Shown in pieces: positions 23,587-33,355 of a stretch of DNA of 38,907 bases. The DNA comes from Vasconcelosia minhoensis LEGE 07310 (lineage in GTDB: Bacteria > Cyanobacteriota > Cyanobacteriia > Phormidesmidales > Phormidesmidaceae), in NCBI RefSeq assembly GCF_015207255.1, contig NZ_JADEXG010000052.1, forward strand, positions 1 through 38,907, read 5' to 3'. Made by a program: the position numbers and the translations under genes. Numbering within the stretch: the stretch's first letter is position 1; every line of letters starts with the position of its first letter. The notes under the pieces are model-generated. The model made no database searches and was not told the origin of the DNA. It worked only from the letters and a program-made list of their open reading frames with translations.

Positions 23587-24999
23587 ATGGCAACTTCAAG
23601 GAGTTCTATCGTGCAGGCAGAAACAATTGCCGCGATCGCGACTGCGATTGTCCCCCAGCAGGGCAGCGTCGGCATCGTGCGACTATCAGGCGCTGAGGCC
23701 GTCGAGATTGCCCGGCACCTATTCTACGCGCCGGGCTCCCAGGCCTGGGAAAGTCACCGCATCCTCTATGGCTTTATCCGGCAGCCTAAAACTCAGCAGG
23801 TGATCGATGAGGCCCTGCTGCTGCTGATGTATGCCCCCCGCTCCTTTACCCGCGAAGACGTCGTTGAGTTTCACTGCCACGGCGGCATCATGGCCGTGCA
23901 GCAGGTACTTCAGCTCTGCCTTCAGCAGGGCGCCAGACTGGCTCAGCCGGGCGAATTTTCGCTGCGGGCGTTTCTCAACGGGCGGCTCGACCTAACCCAG
24001 GCTGAAAGTGTGGCTGACCTGGTGGGTGCCCAGTCGCCCCAGGCCGCCCAGGCGGCAGTCGCGGGCCTGCGGGGTAAGCTGGCCCAGTCGCTGCGGCAGC
24101 TGCGCAGCGACTGTCTGGACCTGCTAGCGGAGATTGAAGCTCGGATTGATTTTGAGGATGACCTGCCGCCGCTGGATCTGGACTGGGTGCGATCGCGCCT
24201 GGACGAGACCCTCAAAACCGTCCGCCACATCCTGGCTACGGCCCATCAGGGCGAGCTGCTGCGGGCCGGGCTTAAGGTCGCTATCATTGGTCGCCCTAAC
24301 GTGGGCAAGTCGAGCCTGCTGAACGCCTGGAGTAAGAGCGATCGCGCCATTGTTACTGACCTGCCCGGTACGACTCGCGATATCGTCGAGTCCCAGCTCG
24401 TCGTCGGCGGCATTCCGATTCAGGTGCTGGATACGGCGGGAATCCGTGAATCCAGTAACCCGGTTGAGCAAATGGGGATTCAGCGTTCCAGGGCAGCCGT
24501 CCAGCGGGCTGACCTGGTGCTGCTAACGGTGGATGCCGCTGGGGGTTGGGCGGAGGAGGAAGATCTCCTCTACGAGCTGATTCAGCCGCGACCTCACCTG
24601 GTCGTGATCAATAAAATAGACCTGGTTGATTCTGACCCAGCGGCTAGGATCGAGCCGATATTGGCGCAGCTCGGCCCCGCCTCACCCGTCGTCCAGCTTT
24701 CAGCCAGCCAGTCTCGCGGGCTAGAGGCGCTGGAGCAGACTTTGCTTAAAACCGTGGAGGCCAGCAACCTCAGCGCCGCCAACCTCGATCTGGCGATCAA
24801 TCAGCGGCAGGCGGGCGCGATCGCGAAGGCCCAAAATGCCTTACAACAGGTCCAGGCCACGATTCAGGCCGGTCTACCGCTGGATTTCTGGACAATTGAC
24901 CTCAGAGCGGCAATTCAGGATTTAGGAGAGGTCACCGGAGAAGCCGTCACCGAGTCAATGCTAGACGAAATTTTTAGCCGATTTTGCATTGGCAAGTAG
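23587..24999 (+). CDS. mnmE: tRNA modification GTPase MnmE
   Basis: From the ATG at 23587 the product is 470 residues. The N-terminal formyl-THF-binding domain has [21 protein letters not shown] and the FHCHGG motif. The inserted G domain has [23 protein letters not shown] and NKID. The C-terminus ends FCIGK, with the conserved Cys of CxGK-type enzymes. With MnmG it modifies U34 of certain tRNAs. A TTG 6 bp upstream is an alternative start. It is a single gene, divergent from the DUF2062 gene. Confidence 0.96.
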   Translation: MATSRSSIVQAETIAAIATAIVPQQGSVGIVRLSGAEAVEIARHLFYAPGSQAWESHRILYGFIRQPKTQQVIDEALLLLMYAPRSFTREDVVEFHCHGGIMAVQQVLQLCLQQGARLAQPGEFSLRAFLNGRLDLTQAESVADLVGAQSPQAAQAAVAGLRGKLAQSLRQLRSDCLDLLAEIEARIDFEDDLPPLDLDWVRSRLDETLKTVRHILATAHQGELLRAGLKVAIIGRPNVGKSSLLNAWSKSDRAIVTDLPGTTRDIVESQLVVGGIPIQVLDTAGIRESSNPVEQMGIQRSRAAVQRADLVLLTVDAAGGWAEEEDLLYELIQPRPHLVVINKIDLVDSDPAARIEPILAQLGPASPVVQLSASQSRGLEALEQTLLKTVEASNLSAANLDLAINQRQAGAIAKAQNALQQVQATIQAGLPLDFWTIDLRAAIQDLGEVTGEAVTESMLDEIFSRFCIGK

Positions 25000-25022
25000 A
25001 GGTTTAGAGTCGCCCAGGCAGC

Positions 25023-25052
25023 AGTCCAGCAATATCTCCAAAGTCCAGCAAT
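25023..25052. repeat. 11-bp direct repeat pair
   Basis: AGTCCAGCAAT occurs at 25023-25033 and 25042-25052, in the short spacer between the convergent mnmE and the next gene. No function is assigned. Confidence 0.35.
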
Positions 25053-25055
25053 GGT

Positions 25056-25523
25056 TCAAAGCGTCATATGGGTGTACTGATGCTGTTTGACATTGTCATC
25101 CGCCGTCACCATATTTTCGGCATTGAGGATCCGCTTGCGCTCAGTGGAATAGTTCACATCGGTATAGACCGTACCAGCTGGGACGAATGTCTGCGCCTCA
25201 GGGCGCGACTGGTAGGTCCGAGCGGCCGCCAGCGCCTGCTCGACAAAATCTGGGCTGACCTGCGCATTGGCCGCTTTGGCTGCCGGCAGCAGCTTCGGCT
25301 GGCCTGCTTCAAGCACCTCGCCCAGGCTCACTGCATAGAGGCTCTGGTACGAGGTCGGGACGCCCTTCATCAGCGCTTCTAGATAGGCGGAGGGAATGGG
25401 TTCAGCCATCGTGACCTGGGTGACCTCGCCTTCTTGCTTGAGAAAGCAGGTGGCTAAGCCAATCAGGATGTAGTCCTCTGCGTTCAGGTCAGGGGCATTG
25501 GGATAGGCGGCAGTTGCGGTCAT
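25056..25523 (-). CDS. Conserved cyanobacterial protein of unknown function
   Basis: The 155-residue soluble protein opens TATAAYPNAPDLNAEDYIL, contains AEPIPSAYLEALMKGVPTSY, and ends with the distinctive block YSTERKRILNAENMVTADDN, then VKQHQYTHMTL. I recognise this as a widely conserved cyanobacterial family without known function. No signal peptide, membrane segment or catalytic motif is visible. It is convergent with mnmE and divergent from the TPR gene. Confidence 0.8.
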   Translation of the reverse strand: MTATAAYPNAPDLNAEDYILIGLATCFLKQEGEVTQVTMAEPIPSAYLEALMKGVPTSYQSLYAVSLGEVLEAGQPKLLPAAKAANAQVSPDFVEQALAAARTYQSRPEAQTFVPAGTVYTDVNYSTERKRILNAENMVTADDNVKQHQYTHMTL

Positions 25524-25830
25524 AAAAAGCGTTACGAGGGGGTCGTTTGCGCTCCCATTATAGCCGTCTCGTTCGCGTCAGTCGGCGTTCGTTAGGAAAG
25601 CGTCATAAAGCGCCGGATAGGAACGCTGCTAAGGCATTAAAGCGCCCCAATGCCCGAGCTCATCTGCTTTTCATCAGCGGATCTGCGGAACGGGTGAAGC
25701 CTCATTTCAATTTTTCTCAATCTTCTACGTTTTTTCCCGGTTGGGTTCTGTATTTAACCATGCGAGGATTCCATCAAGAAGATTAACTGAAAGCCCGCCA
25801 TCCTGTCGCCAATCTCCGAGGACATCTACC
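25524..25830. other. 307-bp divergent intergenic region
   Basis: The left half is HIP1-free and of average composition; the right half has an A+T-rich run (about 25710-25735) that may serve a promoter of the TPR gene. GAGG at about 25817 is its likely SD. No small gene or known RNA is recognised. Confidence 0.3.
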
Positions 25831-26562
25831 ATGCAGCCACTCAAAAATGTCACCCCATTCTCAGCGGATTCTACACCATCGATGGCGGTTTTGGGGCCTC
25901 GCAGCGGCGTTATCCGTCGGTCTCAGAATAGCCAACCGCAGCGCCTGGCCAATCTCCTCGCCGATGCTGATGCGATTATTCTGCTTCGCCACCAGGTCAA
26001 GTGGGAGATGCAGAGGGGCGCCTATCGCTCAGCGATTGACCTGCTCGATCGGCTGATTCAGCGCTGCCCTGAGACAGCAGAGTATTACAATAATCGCGGG
26101 CTGGTGTATTTCTACTGCCAGCAGTATGAACTGGCTCTGATCGACCTAGACTGCGCTATTCGGCTCAATCCTGAACTTGACCAGGCCTACAACAATCGGG
26201 CCAACTGCTATGCCGCCGAGGGGCGCTGGGACGAAGCGCTGAGCGACTATGACCAGGCCATCGACCTGAATCCAGTGAATCTGAAGGCTCGGATTAATCA
26301 GGGCATCACCTTCCGCGATTTGGGCTGTTACGAAGAGGCGATGGACTGCTTTGATATCGCGCTATTCTTTCAGCCGACCAGCGCCAACCTCTATGCTGAG
26401 CTGGGCAGAACCTATCACCTCAGCGGCGATTGGAACGGCGCGATCGCGGCCTATGACCAGGCCCTGACTTTGCTGCCGCTGCCAGCCGCTGACTCTAAAG
26501 CATCTGTTCAGCTCAGACAGCGTCTCCTGACCTGGACAGACGAGCTACTCAATGTCGATTGA
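25831..26562 (+). CDS. TPR-repeat protein
   Basis: From the ATG at 25831 the product is 243 residues. A disordered N-region (~60 residues) precedes about five tetratricopeptide repeats. Clear units are AEYYNNRGLVYFYCQQYELA, DQAYNNRANCYAAEGRWDEA, LKARINQGITFRDLGCYEEA and ANLYAELGRTYHLSGDWNGA. It probably mediates protein-protein contacts; partners are unknown. I chose this ATG because it has an SD-like GAGG about 10 nt upstream and because the upstream frame extension is not protein-like. Its 3' end overlaps the convergent small gene by 18 bp. Confidence 0.8.
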   Translation: MQPLKNVTPFSADSTPSMAVLGPRSGVIRRSQNSQPQRLANLLADADAIILLRHQVKWEMQRGAYRSAIDLLDRLIQRCPETAEYYNNRGLVYFYCQQYELALIDLDCAIRLNPELDQAYNNRANCYAAEGRWDEALSDYDQAIDLNPVNLKARINQGITFRDLGCYEEAMDCFDIALFFQPTSANLYAELGRTYHLSGDWNGAIAAYDQALTLLPLPAADSKASVQLRQRLLTWTDELLNVD

Positions 26563-26754
26563 CTTCGGTCCCTGCTGGGTCACGGAGGGATCAGGCACAG
26601 CGGCCGTTGTTGATGCCCCCTGCTGATTCAGCCAGCTTTTGACCGGGTCATCTGAGAGGTCTAACCGCAGCAGCCCTGAACATAGGCCACCCAGAAAAGC
26701 CATGGGCTGATGGGCCATCTCTCGCATCAGGGGCGTGAGTTCGTCTACAAACAT
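26545..26754 (-). CDS. Small conserved cyanobacterial protein
   Basis: The 69-residue protein starts MFVDELTPLMREMAHQPMAF and contains LGGLCSGLLRLDLSDDPVKS with WLNQQG, a pattern I recognise from a small conserved cyanobacterial family of unknown role. The first ~40 residues may form an amphipathic helix and a short membrane-associated stretch; the tail is variable. It overlaps the TPR gene tail-to-tail by 18 bp. A long leader with an inverted repeat precedes it. Confidence 0.65.
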   Translation of the reverse strand: MFVDELTPLMREMAHQPMAFLGGLCSGLLRLDLSDDPVKSWLNQQGASTTAAVPDPSVTQQGPKSIDIE

Positions 26755-26787
26755 CTTGAAATCCTTCCTGCCGGGTCTACTGAGCCG

Positions 26788-26824
26788 CTGTCCGCTAGGG
26801 CTGAGCGAACTCTACCCCGGACAG
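26788..26824 (-). repeat. Perfect 7-bp inverted repeat in the leader of the small gene
   Basis: CTGTCCG (26788-26794) and CGGACAG (26818-26824) enclose 23 nt. It lies 34 bp upstream of the ATG at 26754 and just downstream of an A+T-rich promoter-like stretch (about 26833-26846), so it would fall in the mRNA leader or act as an operator. Confidence 0.4.
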
Positions 26825-27029
26825 ACGTTTACTTATATTATTTATACCAAATCTTAAATTACAGCGTTTCTGAAGCTAGTGGGGTACATAAACAGCCGCG
26901 ACGCCCTTGAGTTTAGGCCATTGACGGTACCTCACCTGGCAAGGAAACGCGGTAGCGCCTAAATTCACCGAGAAGCTTCCCAAAGTCTATAAATTTAGGG
27001 CATCGAGCCCGGTGTATCGCTCTGCCGCA
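26825..27029. other. Spacer between the SpkB-like kinase gene and the small gene
   Basis: It contains a TATAAATAATATAA-like stretch (minus strand, 26833-26846), suited to a promoter for the small gene. A TTTAGGC/GCCTAAA pair about 40 nt apart (near 26914 and 26958) could be a weak terminator of the kinase gene. No coding potential was recognised. Confidence 0.3.
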
Positions 27030-28607
27030 CTACCGCAGCCCGCGTTTGCCGTTGGGGTAGACCGTCGTCCAGTTCGTTCGGGCCACGGCCAGCTGCTCAT
27101 CGCTGATGGCCGCATCGGTCAGATCAGCGCCACAGAGATTGGCGTCCCTAAGGTTGGCCTGATCCAGACAGGCTCGGGTGAGGTCAGCACCGCGCAGATC
27201 ACAGCCTTCCAAGTTAGCCGAACCCAGATAGGCGCCGCCCAGCTTAGCGCTCCGGAGTGTAGCATGTCCCAGGTCAGCTTTACTCAGGTTGGCGTTGGAC
27301 AGGTCTATCCCTTGCAGATTGGCTTTTTTCAATACGGACTTGGCGAAACTAGAGCCGGCTAAAACAACTCGCTGTAGGCCCATTCCGCTTAGGCTTTGAT
27401 TGGAAAAGTCGCGCCGTCCCTTAGCATAGGCCGCTTGAATGTCTTTAGCCGTGAGTTTGGCTGTCCGGCTGGTCGGACTAGCTCCAGAGCGGTCACTTGA
27501 AAGAGCATCTGAGGCCCCAGTTGGGAAACGCTGACGGCCCGGGGCAACGCCCATCCGATGCTGAGATCGCTCCCGCTGAGCCCGGATAGCTGCGGCCAGC
27601 CGGGCAGTAGGAGAGACATGCCCTTCACCCAGGCTGTCTGCCGAGGGGGCCTCAGCCACCTGGACTGAAGCGGCCGGGAAGGCCAGATTCTGACTCAGGC
27701 TTTCTAGATAGGGCTCTAGGTCAAGGTCTCGCAGCACCTCGTCGGTACTCTGGTAGCGATGGCGCACCGAGCTTTCCAGCAGCTTGGCCATTACTTTGGC
27801 AAAGTGGTCGCTGATATAGAGTCCCTCCTGCCAGCGCATCTCGCCCGTTTGGGGATCGTAGGCCAGGTCTTTCGGTGCTTTGCCCGTGAGCAAATAGACG
27901 CAGGTGACGCCAACGCTGTAGAGATCGCTGGCGTAGACCGGACGCAAGGCCATTTGCTCAGGTGGCGCATAGCCTGGCGTGCCGATGGCATAGGCTGTCA
28001 GCGCTGTCTGCCCGGTCTGACTGGGCTGTACCGGATTCACCTTGTCTTTAACGGCGCCAAAGTCAATCAGCACCAGCTGCTTGTCCTGCTTGCGTCGAAT
28101 CAGGTTGGCAGGCTTGATGTCGCGGTGGATCACCTGATGGCTATGGACATACTGCAACATCGGCAGTACTTCGCTGAGGAACTGTTTCGTGCCTGCTTCG
28201 CTAAAAGGGCCGCCGCGTTTAACCTCCTGCTGGAGGGTAGAGCCGCTGATATACTCTTGGATCAGAAAAAACTCTTGAGAAATTTCAAAGTAGTCCAGCA
28301 GGCGAGGAATTTGGGGATGATTGCCGATTTTGCCCAAAATCGCGGCCTCCCGCTGGAACAGATCTCGGGCCATTTCCAGCAGGTGGGGCGCTTCTGCGGT
28401 CGGACGGAGCTGCTTGACCACGCAGGGCGGATGGCCCGGCAGCGCCTCATCCCGAGCCAAGAATGTAGCGCCAAAGCCCCCCCGACCTAGGGCGCCCAAC
28501 ACCCGGTAGCGATCGCGCAGCCGCAGCTTTTCGCCGCAGGCCTGGCAGTACTGGTCGGCCGAAGCGTTCTTAGGATTGGGGCAGTCAGAGCTGATGCAAT
28601 AGGACAT
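27030..28607 (-). CDS. Serine/threonine protein kinase with pentapeptide repeats (SpkB-like)
   Basis: The 525-residue protein has three parts. The N-terminus has a Cys4 zinc-ribbon pattern (C4, C9, C21, C24). The kinase domain has GRGGFG (41-46), Lys65, HRDIKPAN (161-168), DFG (182-184) and APPEQ, all needed for activity. After a low-complexity linker (~310-400), about 15 pentapeptide repeats follow (ANLQGIDLSNANLSKADLGH and onward), forming a beta-helix. The architecture matches cyanobacterial SpkB, implicated in oxidative stress and motility in Synechocystis; the substrate here is unknown. No membrane segment is seen. It is divergent from pheT. Confidence 0.9.
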   Translation of the reverse strand: MSYCISSDCPNPKNASADQYCQACGEKLRLRDRYRVLGALGRGGFGATFLARDEALPGHPPCVVKQLRPTAEAPHLLEMARDLFQREAAILGKIGNHPQIPRLLDYFEISQEFFLIQEYISGSTLQQEVKRGGPFSEAGTKQFLSEVLPMLQYVHSHQVIHRDIKPANLIRRKQDKQLVLIDFGAVKDKVNPVQPSQTGQTALTAYAIGTPGYAPPEQMALRPVYASDLYSVGVTCVYLLTGKAPKDLAYDPQTGEMRWQEGLYISDHFAKVMAKLLESSVRHRYQSTDEVLRDLDLEPYLESLSQNLAFPAASVQVAEAPSADSLGEGHVSPTARLAAAIRAQRERSQHRMGVAPGRQRFPTGASDALSSDRSGASPTSRTAKLTAKDIQAAYAKGRRDFSNQSLSGMGLQRVVLAGSSFAKSVLKKANLQGIDLSNANLSKADLGHATLRSAKLGGAYLGSANLEGCDLRGADLTRACLDQANLRDANLCGADLTDAAISDEQLAVARTNWTTVYPNGKRGLR

Positions 28608-28793
28608 TTGGCCTGGTTCCCTTTACTGGGTGCTACCGCAATTCAAGTGTTCCCGGTTTGTTGGGCTGGGTTAAAAGGAAAAATCACAAAGTTTCAGTCA
28701 AGTTTGGGCTAGGTTTCGGCTAGGACGGAATTGAAATGCAATAAGGGCTTGGGATAGGGCAATGGTTGCCCCAAACTTTTGCCAGCTGAACAG

Positions 28794-28799
28794 TAGAAT
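28794..28799 (+). promoter_or_regulatory. Candidate -10 box of pheT
   Basis: TAGAAT followed by AGGG lies 41 nt before the pheT ATG. The predicted start of transcription near 28806 gives a leader of ~35 nt. No good -35 is visible at 17 bp. Confidence 0.45.
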
Positions 28800-28840
28800 A
28801 GGGTGGACCAGTCGCCCCGTCGTTACCGCTAAGCAATTCC

Positions 28841-31300
28841 ATGCGCGTCTCCATCAGCTGGCTAAAAGAATTGGTTGACTTTGACCTCTCCCCAGAAGGG
28901 CTGGCAGAGGCGCTGACGATGGCCGGGTTTGAAGTTGAGGAAATTGAAGAACGGCGCACCTGGGCCGACGGCGTGGTCGTGGGCCGGGTGCTGGAGCGAC
29001 AGCCGCACCCCAATGCCGAAAAGCTCAGCCTCTGTACGGTCGATATTGGGACGGCAACGCCCTCGACGATTGTCTGCGGGGCGGCCAATGTCTGCGCGGA
29101 TATTTACGTGCCCGTCGCGACGGTTGGTACATACCTGCCAAAAGTAGACCTGAAGATTAAGCCGCGTCAGCTGCGGGGCGTTCCGTCGGAGGGCATGATC
29201 TGCTCGCTGGCCGAATTGGGACTGGCTAAGGATTCTGAGGGAATTCACATTTTCCAGCAGGAAGCCCTGACACCGGGTCAAGATGCCCGCCCGCTGCTGG
29301 GTTTAGACGACTCCATTCTCGACCTGACCTCGACGGCGAATCGAGCTGACGCCCTGAGCATGGTTGGCATTGCCCGAGAAGTGGCAGCGATTACCGGCAA
29401 TCCTCTCAAGTTGCCGCCGAGTCAGTCTCTAGCCGGGATAGCACAGTCATCGCCGGTAGCGATTGAATTGACGGATGCGAAGGCTTGCCCAATCTACATC
29501 GGTACCGTCATGGAGCAGATTCAGATTGGTCCCTCGCCCGACTGGCTGAAGCAGCGCCTGGCAGCGGCCGGGACGCGCTCGATTAGCAATGTGGTCGATA
29601 TTACGAACTACGTTTTGCTGGAATGGGGCCAGCCGCTCCATGCCTTTGACTTAGACCAACTCCAGGCCGCTGCTGGGGCTCCGCTGACCGTTGGGGTAAG
29701 GCTGGCCCAGTCAGCCGAAAAGCTCTGCACTCTGGACGGCCAGGATCGTCAGCTCACGCCTCAAACGCTGCTAATTACAGCCAACGATCGGCCCGTGGCC
29801 CTGGCCGGGGTAATGGGGGGCGAGGAAACCGAAGTGCATGATCAGACGCAAACAGTCTTCTTGGAGGCGGCCTACTTCGACGCAGCGGCCATTCGCCGCT
29901 CGGCCCGTAGTCAGGGCCTGCGGACCGAAGCCTCGGCCCGGTACGAGCGTGGGGTCAACCCGGCGGAGCTGACCCTGGCCTGCGATCGCGCCCTCCAGCT
30001 GCTGCAAGAATTGGCCGGTGCGACGATTGTGGGTCAGGCCGAAGACCGCACTGAGGTCGGACGGATTACGCCCACTCGAACGCTGGACCTGCGGCTATCG
30101 CGGGTTAATCAGATCCTGGGTCCGACGGTGGAGTCTAATGCCGCTGGAACCGCGGCGCTCGATCGCGACACCGTTGAGGCCCTCCTGACAAAACTGGGCT
30201 GTGAGACAAAGCCAGTCGGCTCAGCTGCGGCCACCGTTTGGCAGGTGACGGTGCCGCCCTACCGCTATCGAGATCTGGAGCGCGAGATCGACCTGATCGA
30301 AGAAATTGCCCGGCTCTATGGCTACGACCGCTTTGCCAATACGCTGCCAGCCCAGACCGCACGCGGCTTTCTCTCGCCTGAGGCGGCCCTGTCTCAGCAG
30401 CTGCGAGCAGCTTTTCGCGGGGCCGGGCTGACCGAAGTGCTGCACTATTCGCTGACCAAGCCCGCTGAAGGCGACCAGAGAGAAACCCAGGTCGTGCTGG
30501 CAAATCCGCTCTTTGCCGAATATTCTGCCCTACGGTCAGACCTGCTCAGCGGCCTGATTGACGCTTACCAGTACAACCTGGAGCAGGGCAACGGGCCGCT
30601 GAATGCCTTTGAAATCGGTCATGTGTTCTCGATGGCTGAAGGCGAGCTGGTGGAAACCGAAAAGGTGGCAGGCATCGTCGGCGGTGACAGTCGGCGAGGG
30701 CGCTGGGTGAGCGGGGCTCAGCCCTTGACCTGGTATGAGGCCAAGGGTCTGCTAGAGGAAGTGTGCGATCGCCTGAACCTGACCGTTGACTATCGCCCCG
30801 ACAGCGCCGTCCCGCGCCTGCATCCGGGCCGCACTGCCGGGCTGTGGGTGCGCGGTAGGTTACGGCTGGGCACCTTTGGTCAGCTCCACCCAGAACTGCG
30901 ACAGCAGCGGGGGCTGCCGGACGAAATTTATCTATTTGAGCTGGACTGGTCGGTGCTCAAGACCTGCTGCTTGGCCCAATACAGCGGCCAGATGGTACGC
31001 TTTCAACCCTATTCGCCCTACCCAGCGGCGGATCGCGATCTGGCCTTCTTTGCCCCGGTCGAGATTGCCGTGGCCGACCTGCAAAAGCTGATGCTTAAGA
31101 CCGGCGGCAAGCTGTTGGAAACCGTAACGCTGTTTGACCAGTACCGGGGTCAAAATGTCCCTGAAAGTCAGCGCAGCCTGGCTTTCAGGCTGGTCTACCG
31201 CTCCCCCGACCGCACCCTCACCGATAGCGACATTGAGCCCGTTCATCAAAAGATTCGCGCGGCTTTAGAGAAAGCCTATCCGGTCAGCCTGCGGAGTTAG
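28841..31300 (+). CDS. pheT: Phenylalanyl-tRNA synthetase beta subunit
   Basis: The 819-residue protein has the full PheT layout. [16 protein letters not shown] is the N-terminus; the EMAP/OB tRNA-binding domain includes [17 protein letters not shown]3/B4 editing domain sequence follows ([21 protein letters not shown]). The B5 region is followed by the catalytic-like domain with [17 protein letters not shown], and a C-terminal anticodon-binding FDX-ACB domain has [13 protein letters not shown] and [18 protein letters not shown]. It forms alpha2beta2 with PheS, which is not in the window. Separate pheS and pheT loci are normal in cyanobacteria. It converges on the PBP2 gene 7 bp away. Confidence 0.97.
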   Translation: MRVSISWLKELVDFDLSPEGLAEALTMAGFEVEEIEERRTWADGVVVGRVLERQPHPNAEKLSLCTVDIGTATPSTIVCGAANVCADIYVPVATVGTYLPKVDLKIKPRQLRGVPSEGMICSLAELGLAKDSEGIHIFQQEALTPGQDARPLLGLDDSILDLTSTANRADALSMVGIAREVAAITGNPLKLPPSQSLAGIAQSSPVAIELTDAKACPIYIGTVMEQIQIGPSPDWLKQRLAAAGTRSISNVVDITNYVLLEWGQPLHAFDLDQLQAAAGAPLTVGVRLAQSAEKLCTLDGQDRQLTPQTLLITANDRPVALAGVMGGEETEVHDQTQTVFLEAAYFDAAAIRRSARSQGLRTEASARYERGVNPAELTLACDRALQLLQELAGATIVGQAEDRTEVGRITPTRTLDLRLSRVNQILGPTVESNAAGTAALDRDTVEALLTKLGCETKPVGSAAATVWQVTVPPYRYRDLEREIDLIEEIARLYGYDRFANTLPAQTARGFLSPEAALSQQLRAAFRGAGLTEVLHYSLTKPAEGDQRETQVVLANPLFAEYSALRSDLLSGLIDAYQYNLEQGNGPLNAFEIGHVFSMAEGELVETEKVAGIVGGDSRRGRWVSGAQPLTWYEAKGLLEEVCDRLNLTVDYRPDSAVPRLHPGRTAGLWVRGRLRLGTFGQLHPELRQQRGLPDEIYLFELDWSVLKTCCLAQYSGQMVRFQPYSPYPAADRDLAFFAPVEIAVADLQKLMLKTGGKLLETVTLFDQYRGQNVPESQRSLAFRLVYRSPDRTLTDSDIEPVHQKIRAALEKAYPVSLRS

Positions 31301-31307
31301 GAAACGG

Positions 31308-33110
31308 TCAGCTACCAGATTTTGGCTGATCAGCTTTGAAATAGGCTTCGAGTACCTGCTTCACCATCGGAGCGGCAAAGGAGCCGCCGCCGCCGCCGGA
31401 ATGTTCCCCGAAGGCGACTACCACAATTTCTGGATTATCCGAAGGGCCGTAGGCGCCAAACCAGGTATGGGATTGGTAGGGCGGGGCCTCAGCCGTGCCG
31501 CTTTTGCCGGAAATCGGCGGTAGGTCAGGGTCCTTCAAGACCTTGCCCGTCCCAGAACTGACCACCTGGCGCAGCCCCTCGCGCAGAACCTGGAGGGTAC
31601 TCGGGGCGAGGTCTAACGATTCCTTCCAATCCCGCTCGGCTTCCTGATCGAGCAGCAGGTGAGGCGTCACGCGATAGCCCCCATTGGCGGGTACGGCAAA
31701 CATCACTGCGACCTGCAGCGGCGTTGTTTGAACAAAGCCCTGACCAATCGAGGTATTGATGGTGTCGCCCAGATACCAGCCTTCGCCAATTTCTGCCTGC
31801 TTCCAAGCTTCATCCGGCACGGTGCCGCTGTCTTCCTCAGCCGCTAATTCGATGCCCGTCTTCTGACCAAAGCCATACTGCCGCATCCAGTGAGCTAGCG
31901 TTTCCCCGCCCACAGCGCGGCCGACCTGATAGAAGAAGGTATCGCTGCTCATGGCCAGAGCCGTGCGAAATCCAATAGTGCCAAATCCGGCATTGTTCCA
32001 ATCCCAAAACTGAATGCCGCCAAAGGAGAGATAGGGATAGGTTGGCAGATAGACCTCGGGCGAAAATTTGCCCGACTCTATCCCCGCGGTGGCCGTGACA
32101 ATCTTAAACGTACTGGCCGGTGGGTAGGAGCGCATGGCCCGGTTGACAAAGGGGTTGCCTCGGCTTTGAAATGAAGCCCACTGCTCTTCGCTGATGCGAG
32201 TAGAAAAAATATTGGGGTCGAAGGTGGGGCGGCTGACCATGGCCAAAATCGCGCCGTCGCGAGGGTCGAGGGCGACAATTGCGCCGGTCTGATCGCCCAG
32301 GGCGGCTTCTGCGGACCGCTGTAGTTTCAGGTCAAGGGTGAGGCGGATATCCTGTCCCGACTGGGGCGGCTTTTCACCTAAGATTCCAATCACCCGGCCG
32401 CCGCTATCGACCTCGACCTGCTGACCGCCCCACTCGCCTCGCAGGCGCGACTCATAGGCCGCCTCGACGCCCAGCTTGCCAATCACGTCGCCAAGGCGAT
32501 AGCCCTGCGCTTGCCGTCCGGCCAGCTCTTCATCGTCCATTTCGCCGGTATAGCCGAGAACGTGGGCGGCCAGATCGCCATGGGGATAGTCCCGTACCGC
32601 TTCGGCTTCAATCCGGACGCCGGGCAGCTCGGAGGCGTATTCTGCGATCGCGGTGGCCTGAGCCGAGCTGATGCCGCGCGAAATTGGAATTGACTCATTC
32701 GAGCTGTAGCCTCCCTGCGCTAGGCGCTGATGAATCTCTTCGGCAGGCACGTCTAAAATCTGGGCGAGCCGCCCGACCACCGCTTCGCGTCGGTCCTCCG
32801 GCAGAGAAATCGGCCAGATTGAAACCGAATGCGACAGGCGGCTACCGGCCAAAATCTGTCCATTGCGATCAAAAATGGTGCCCCGGGCGGGCCGTCGGGG
32901 CAGCAGTAAAATCCGGTTATTCTCAGCCAGCTGCCGATTGCGATCGCCCTGCACCAGCTGTAGATAGGCCAGCCGACTGCCGATTCCACCCAGGGTGACT
33001 AGGGACAGCAGCAGCAGCACAACGGCCTGATACTGCTGTCCGACCGTGCGGCCGGTGGTTTTGTCTCGGTTTTTACCGGCGCGGAGGGAAGACTGCTGCA
33101 AAAAGGCCAT
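31308..33110 (-). CDS. mrdA: Penicillin-binding protein 2 (class B transpeptidase, elongation)
   Basis: The 600-residue protein has one N-terminal membrane helix (residues ~28-48), a PBP dimerisation domain, and a transpeptidase domain with Ser333 in STFK (333-336), SSD at 388-390 and KSGTA at 536-540. The SxD form of the second motif and the length fit PBP2 rather than PBP3. It crosslinks lateral-wall peptidoglycan in the periplasm with RodA and MreBCD. In this window mreBCD lies about 10 kb away, not adjacent. RodA is not seen. Confidence 0.9.
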   Translation of the reverse strand: MAFLQQSSLRAGKNRDKTTGRTVGQQYQAVVLLLLSLVTLGGIGSRLAYLQLVQGDRNRQLAENNRILLLPRRPARGTIFDRNGQILAGSRLSHSVSIWPISLPEDRREAVVGRLAQILDVPAEEIHQRLAQGGYSSNESIPISRGISSAQATAIAEYASELPGVRIEAEAVRDYPHGDLAAHVLGYTGEMDDEELAGRQAQGYRLGDVIGKLGVEAAYESRLRGEWGGQQVEVDSGGRVIGILGEKPPQSGQDIRLTLDLKLQRSAEAALGDQTGAIVALDPRDGAILAMVSRPTFDPNIFSTRISEEQWASFQSRGNPFVNRAMRSYPPASTFKIVTATAGIESGKFSPEVYLPTYPYLSFGGIQFWDWNNAGFGTIGFRTALAMSSDTFFYQVGRAVGGETLAHWMRQYGFGQKTGIELAAEEDSGTVPDEAWKQAEIGEGWYLGDTINTSIGQGFVQTTPLQVAVMFAVPANGGYRVTPHLLLDQEAERDWKESLDLAPSTLQVLREGLRQVVSSGTGKVLKDPDLPPISGKSGTAEAPPYQSHTWFGAYGPSDNPEIVVVAFGEHSGGGGGSFAAPMVKQVLEAYFKADQPKSGS

Positions 33111-33223
33111 AAAAGCTGATTTTGAGGGTTATTTGGGACTTTGAGCGGGCTATCAGCCCCGGGGCTGAGAAAAGCCAAATCAAGTCTAGCGCTATCAAAT
33201 TCGGATCAATCATTCCCTGCGGT

Positions 33224-33246
33224 CAAAATTACCGCCAAAATTACCG
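33224..33246. promoter_or_regulatory. Direct repeat CAAAATTACCG x2 upstream of the pot operon
   Basis: Two identical 11-bp copies at 33224-33234 and 33236-33246 (12-bp period, about one DNA turn) lie between the divergent PBP2 and potA genes, 55 bp upstream of the potA -10 box. Spacing suits side-by-side binding of a regulator. No known consensus was recognised. Confidence 0.35.
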
Positions 33247-33301
33247 ATAGAAAAGCCGGATATCGTTAATTCGGTTGCTTTTATCCGGTTCCTGGGAAGC
33301 G

Positions 33302-33307
33302 TAGAAT
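33302..33307 (+). promoter_or_regulatory. Candidate -10 box of the pot operon
   Basis: TAGAAT followed by AGGG, the same core as upstream of pheT, lies 49 nt before the first potA ATG. A weak -35 (TTTTAT) sits 17 bp upstream. Confidence 0.45.
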
Positions 33308-33355
33308 AGGGCAAATTCGGGCTAGCTTTGACTGGCGAGCCTATTTTGCCCATAG

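Noticed and set aside
27012-27362. Plus-strand frame opposite the pentapeptide repeats
   Set aside because: Its regular pattern mirrors the pentapeptide repeats on the coding strand.
27759-28490. Plus-strand frame (243 codons) opposite the kinase domain
   Set aside because: The minus strand has every kinase motif in order; this is its shadow.
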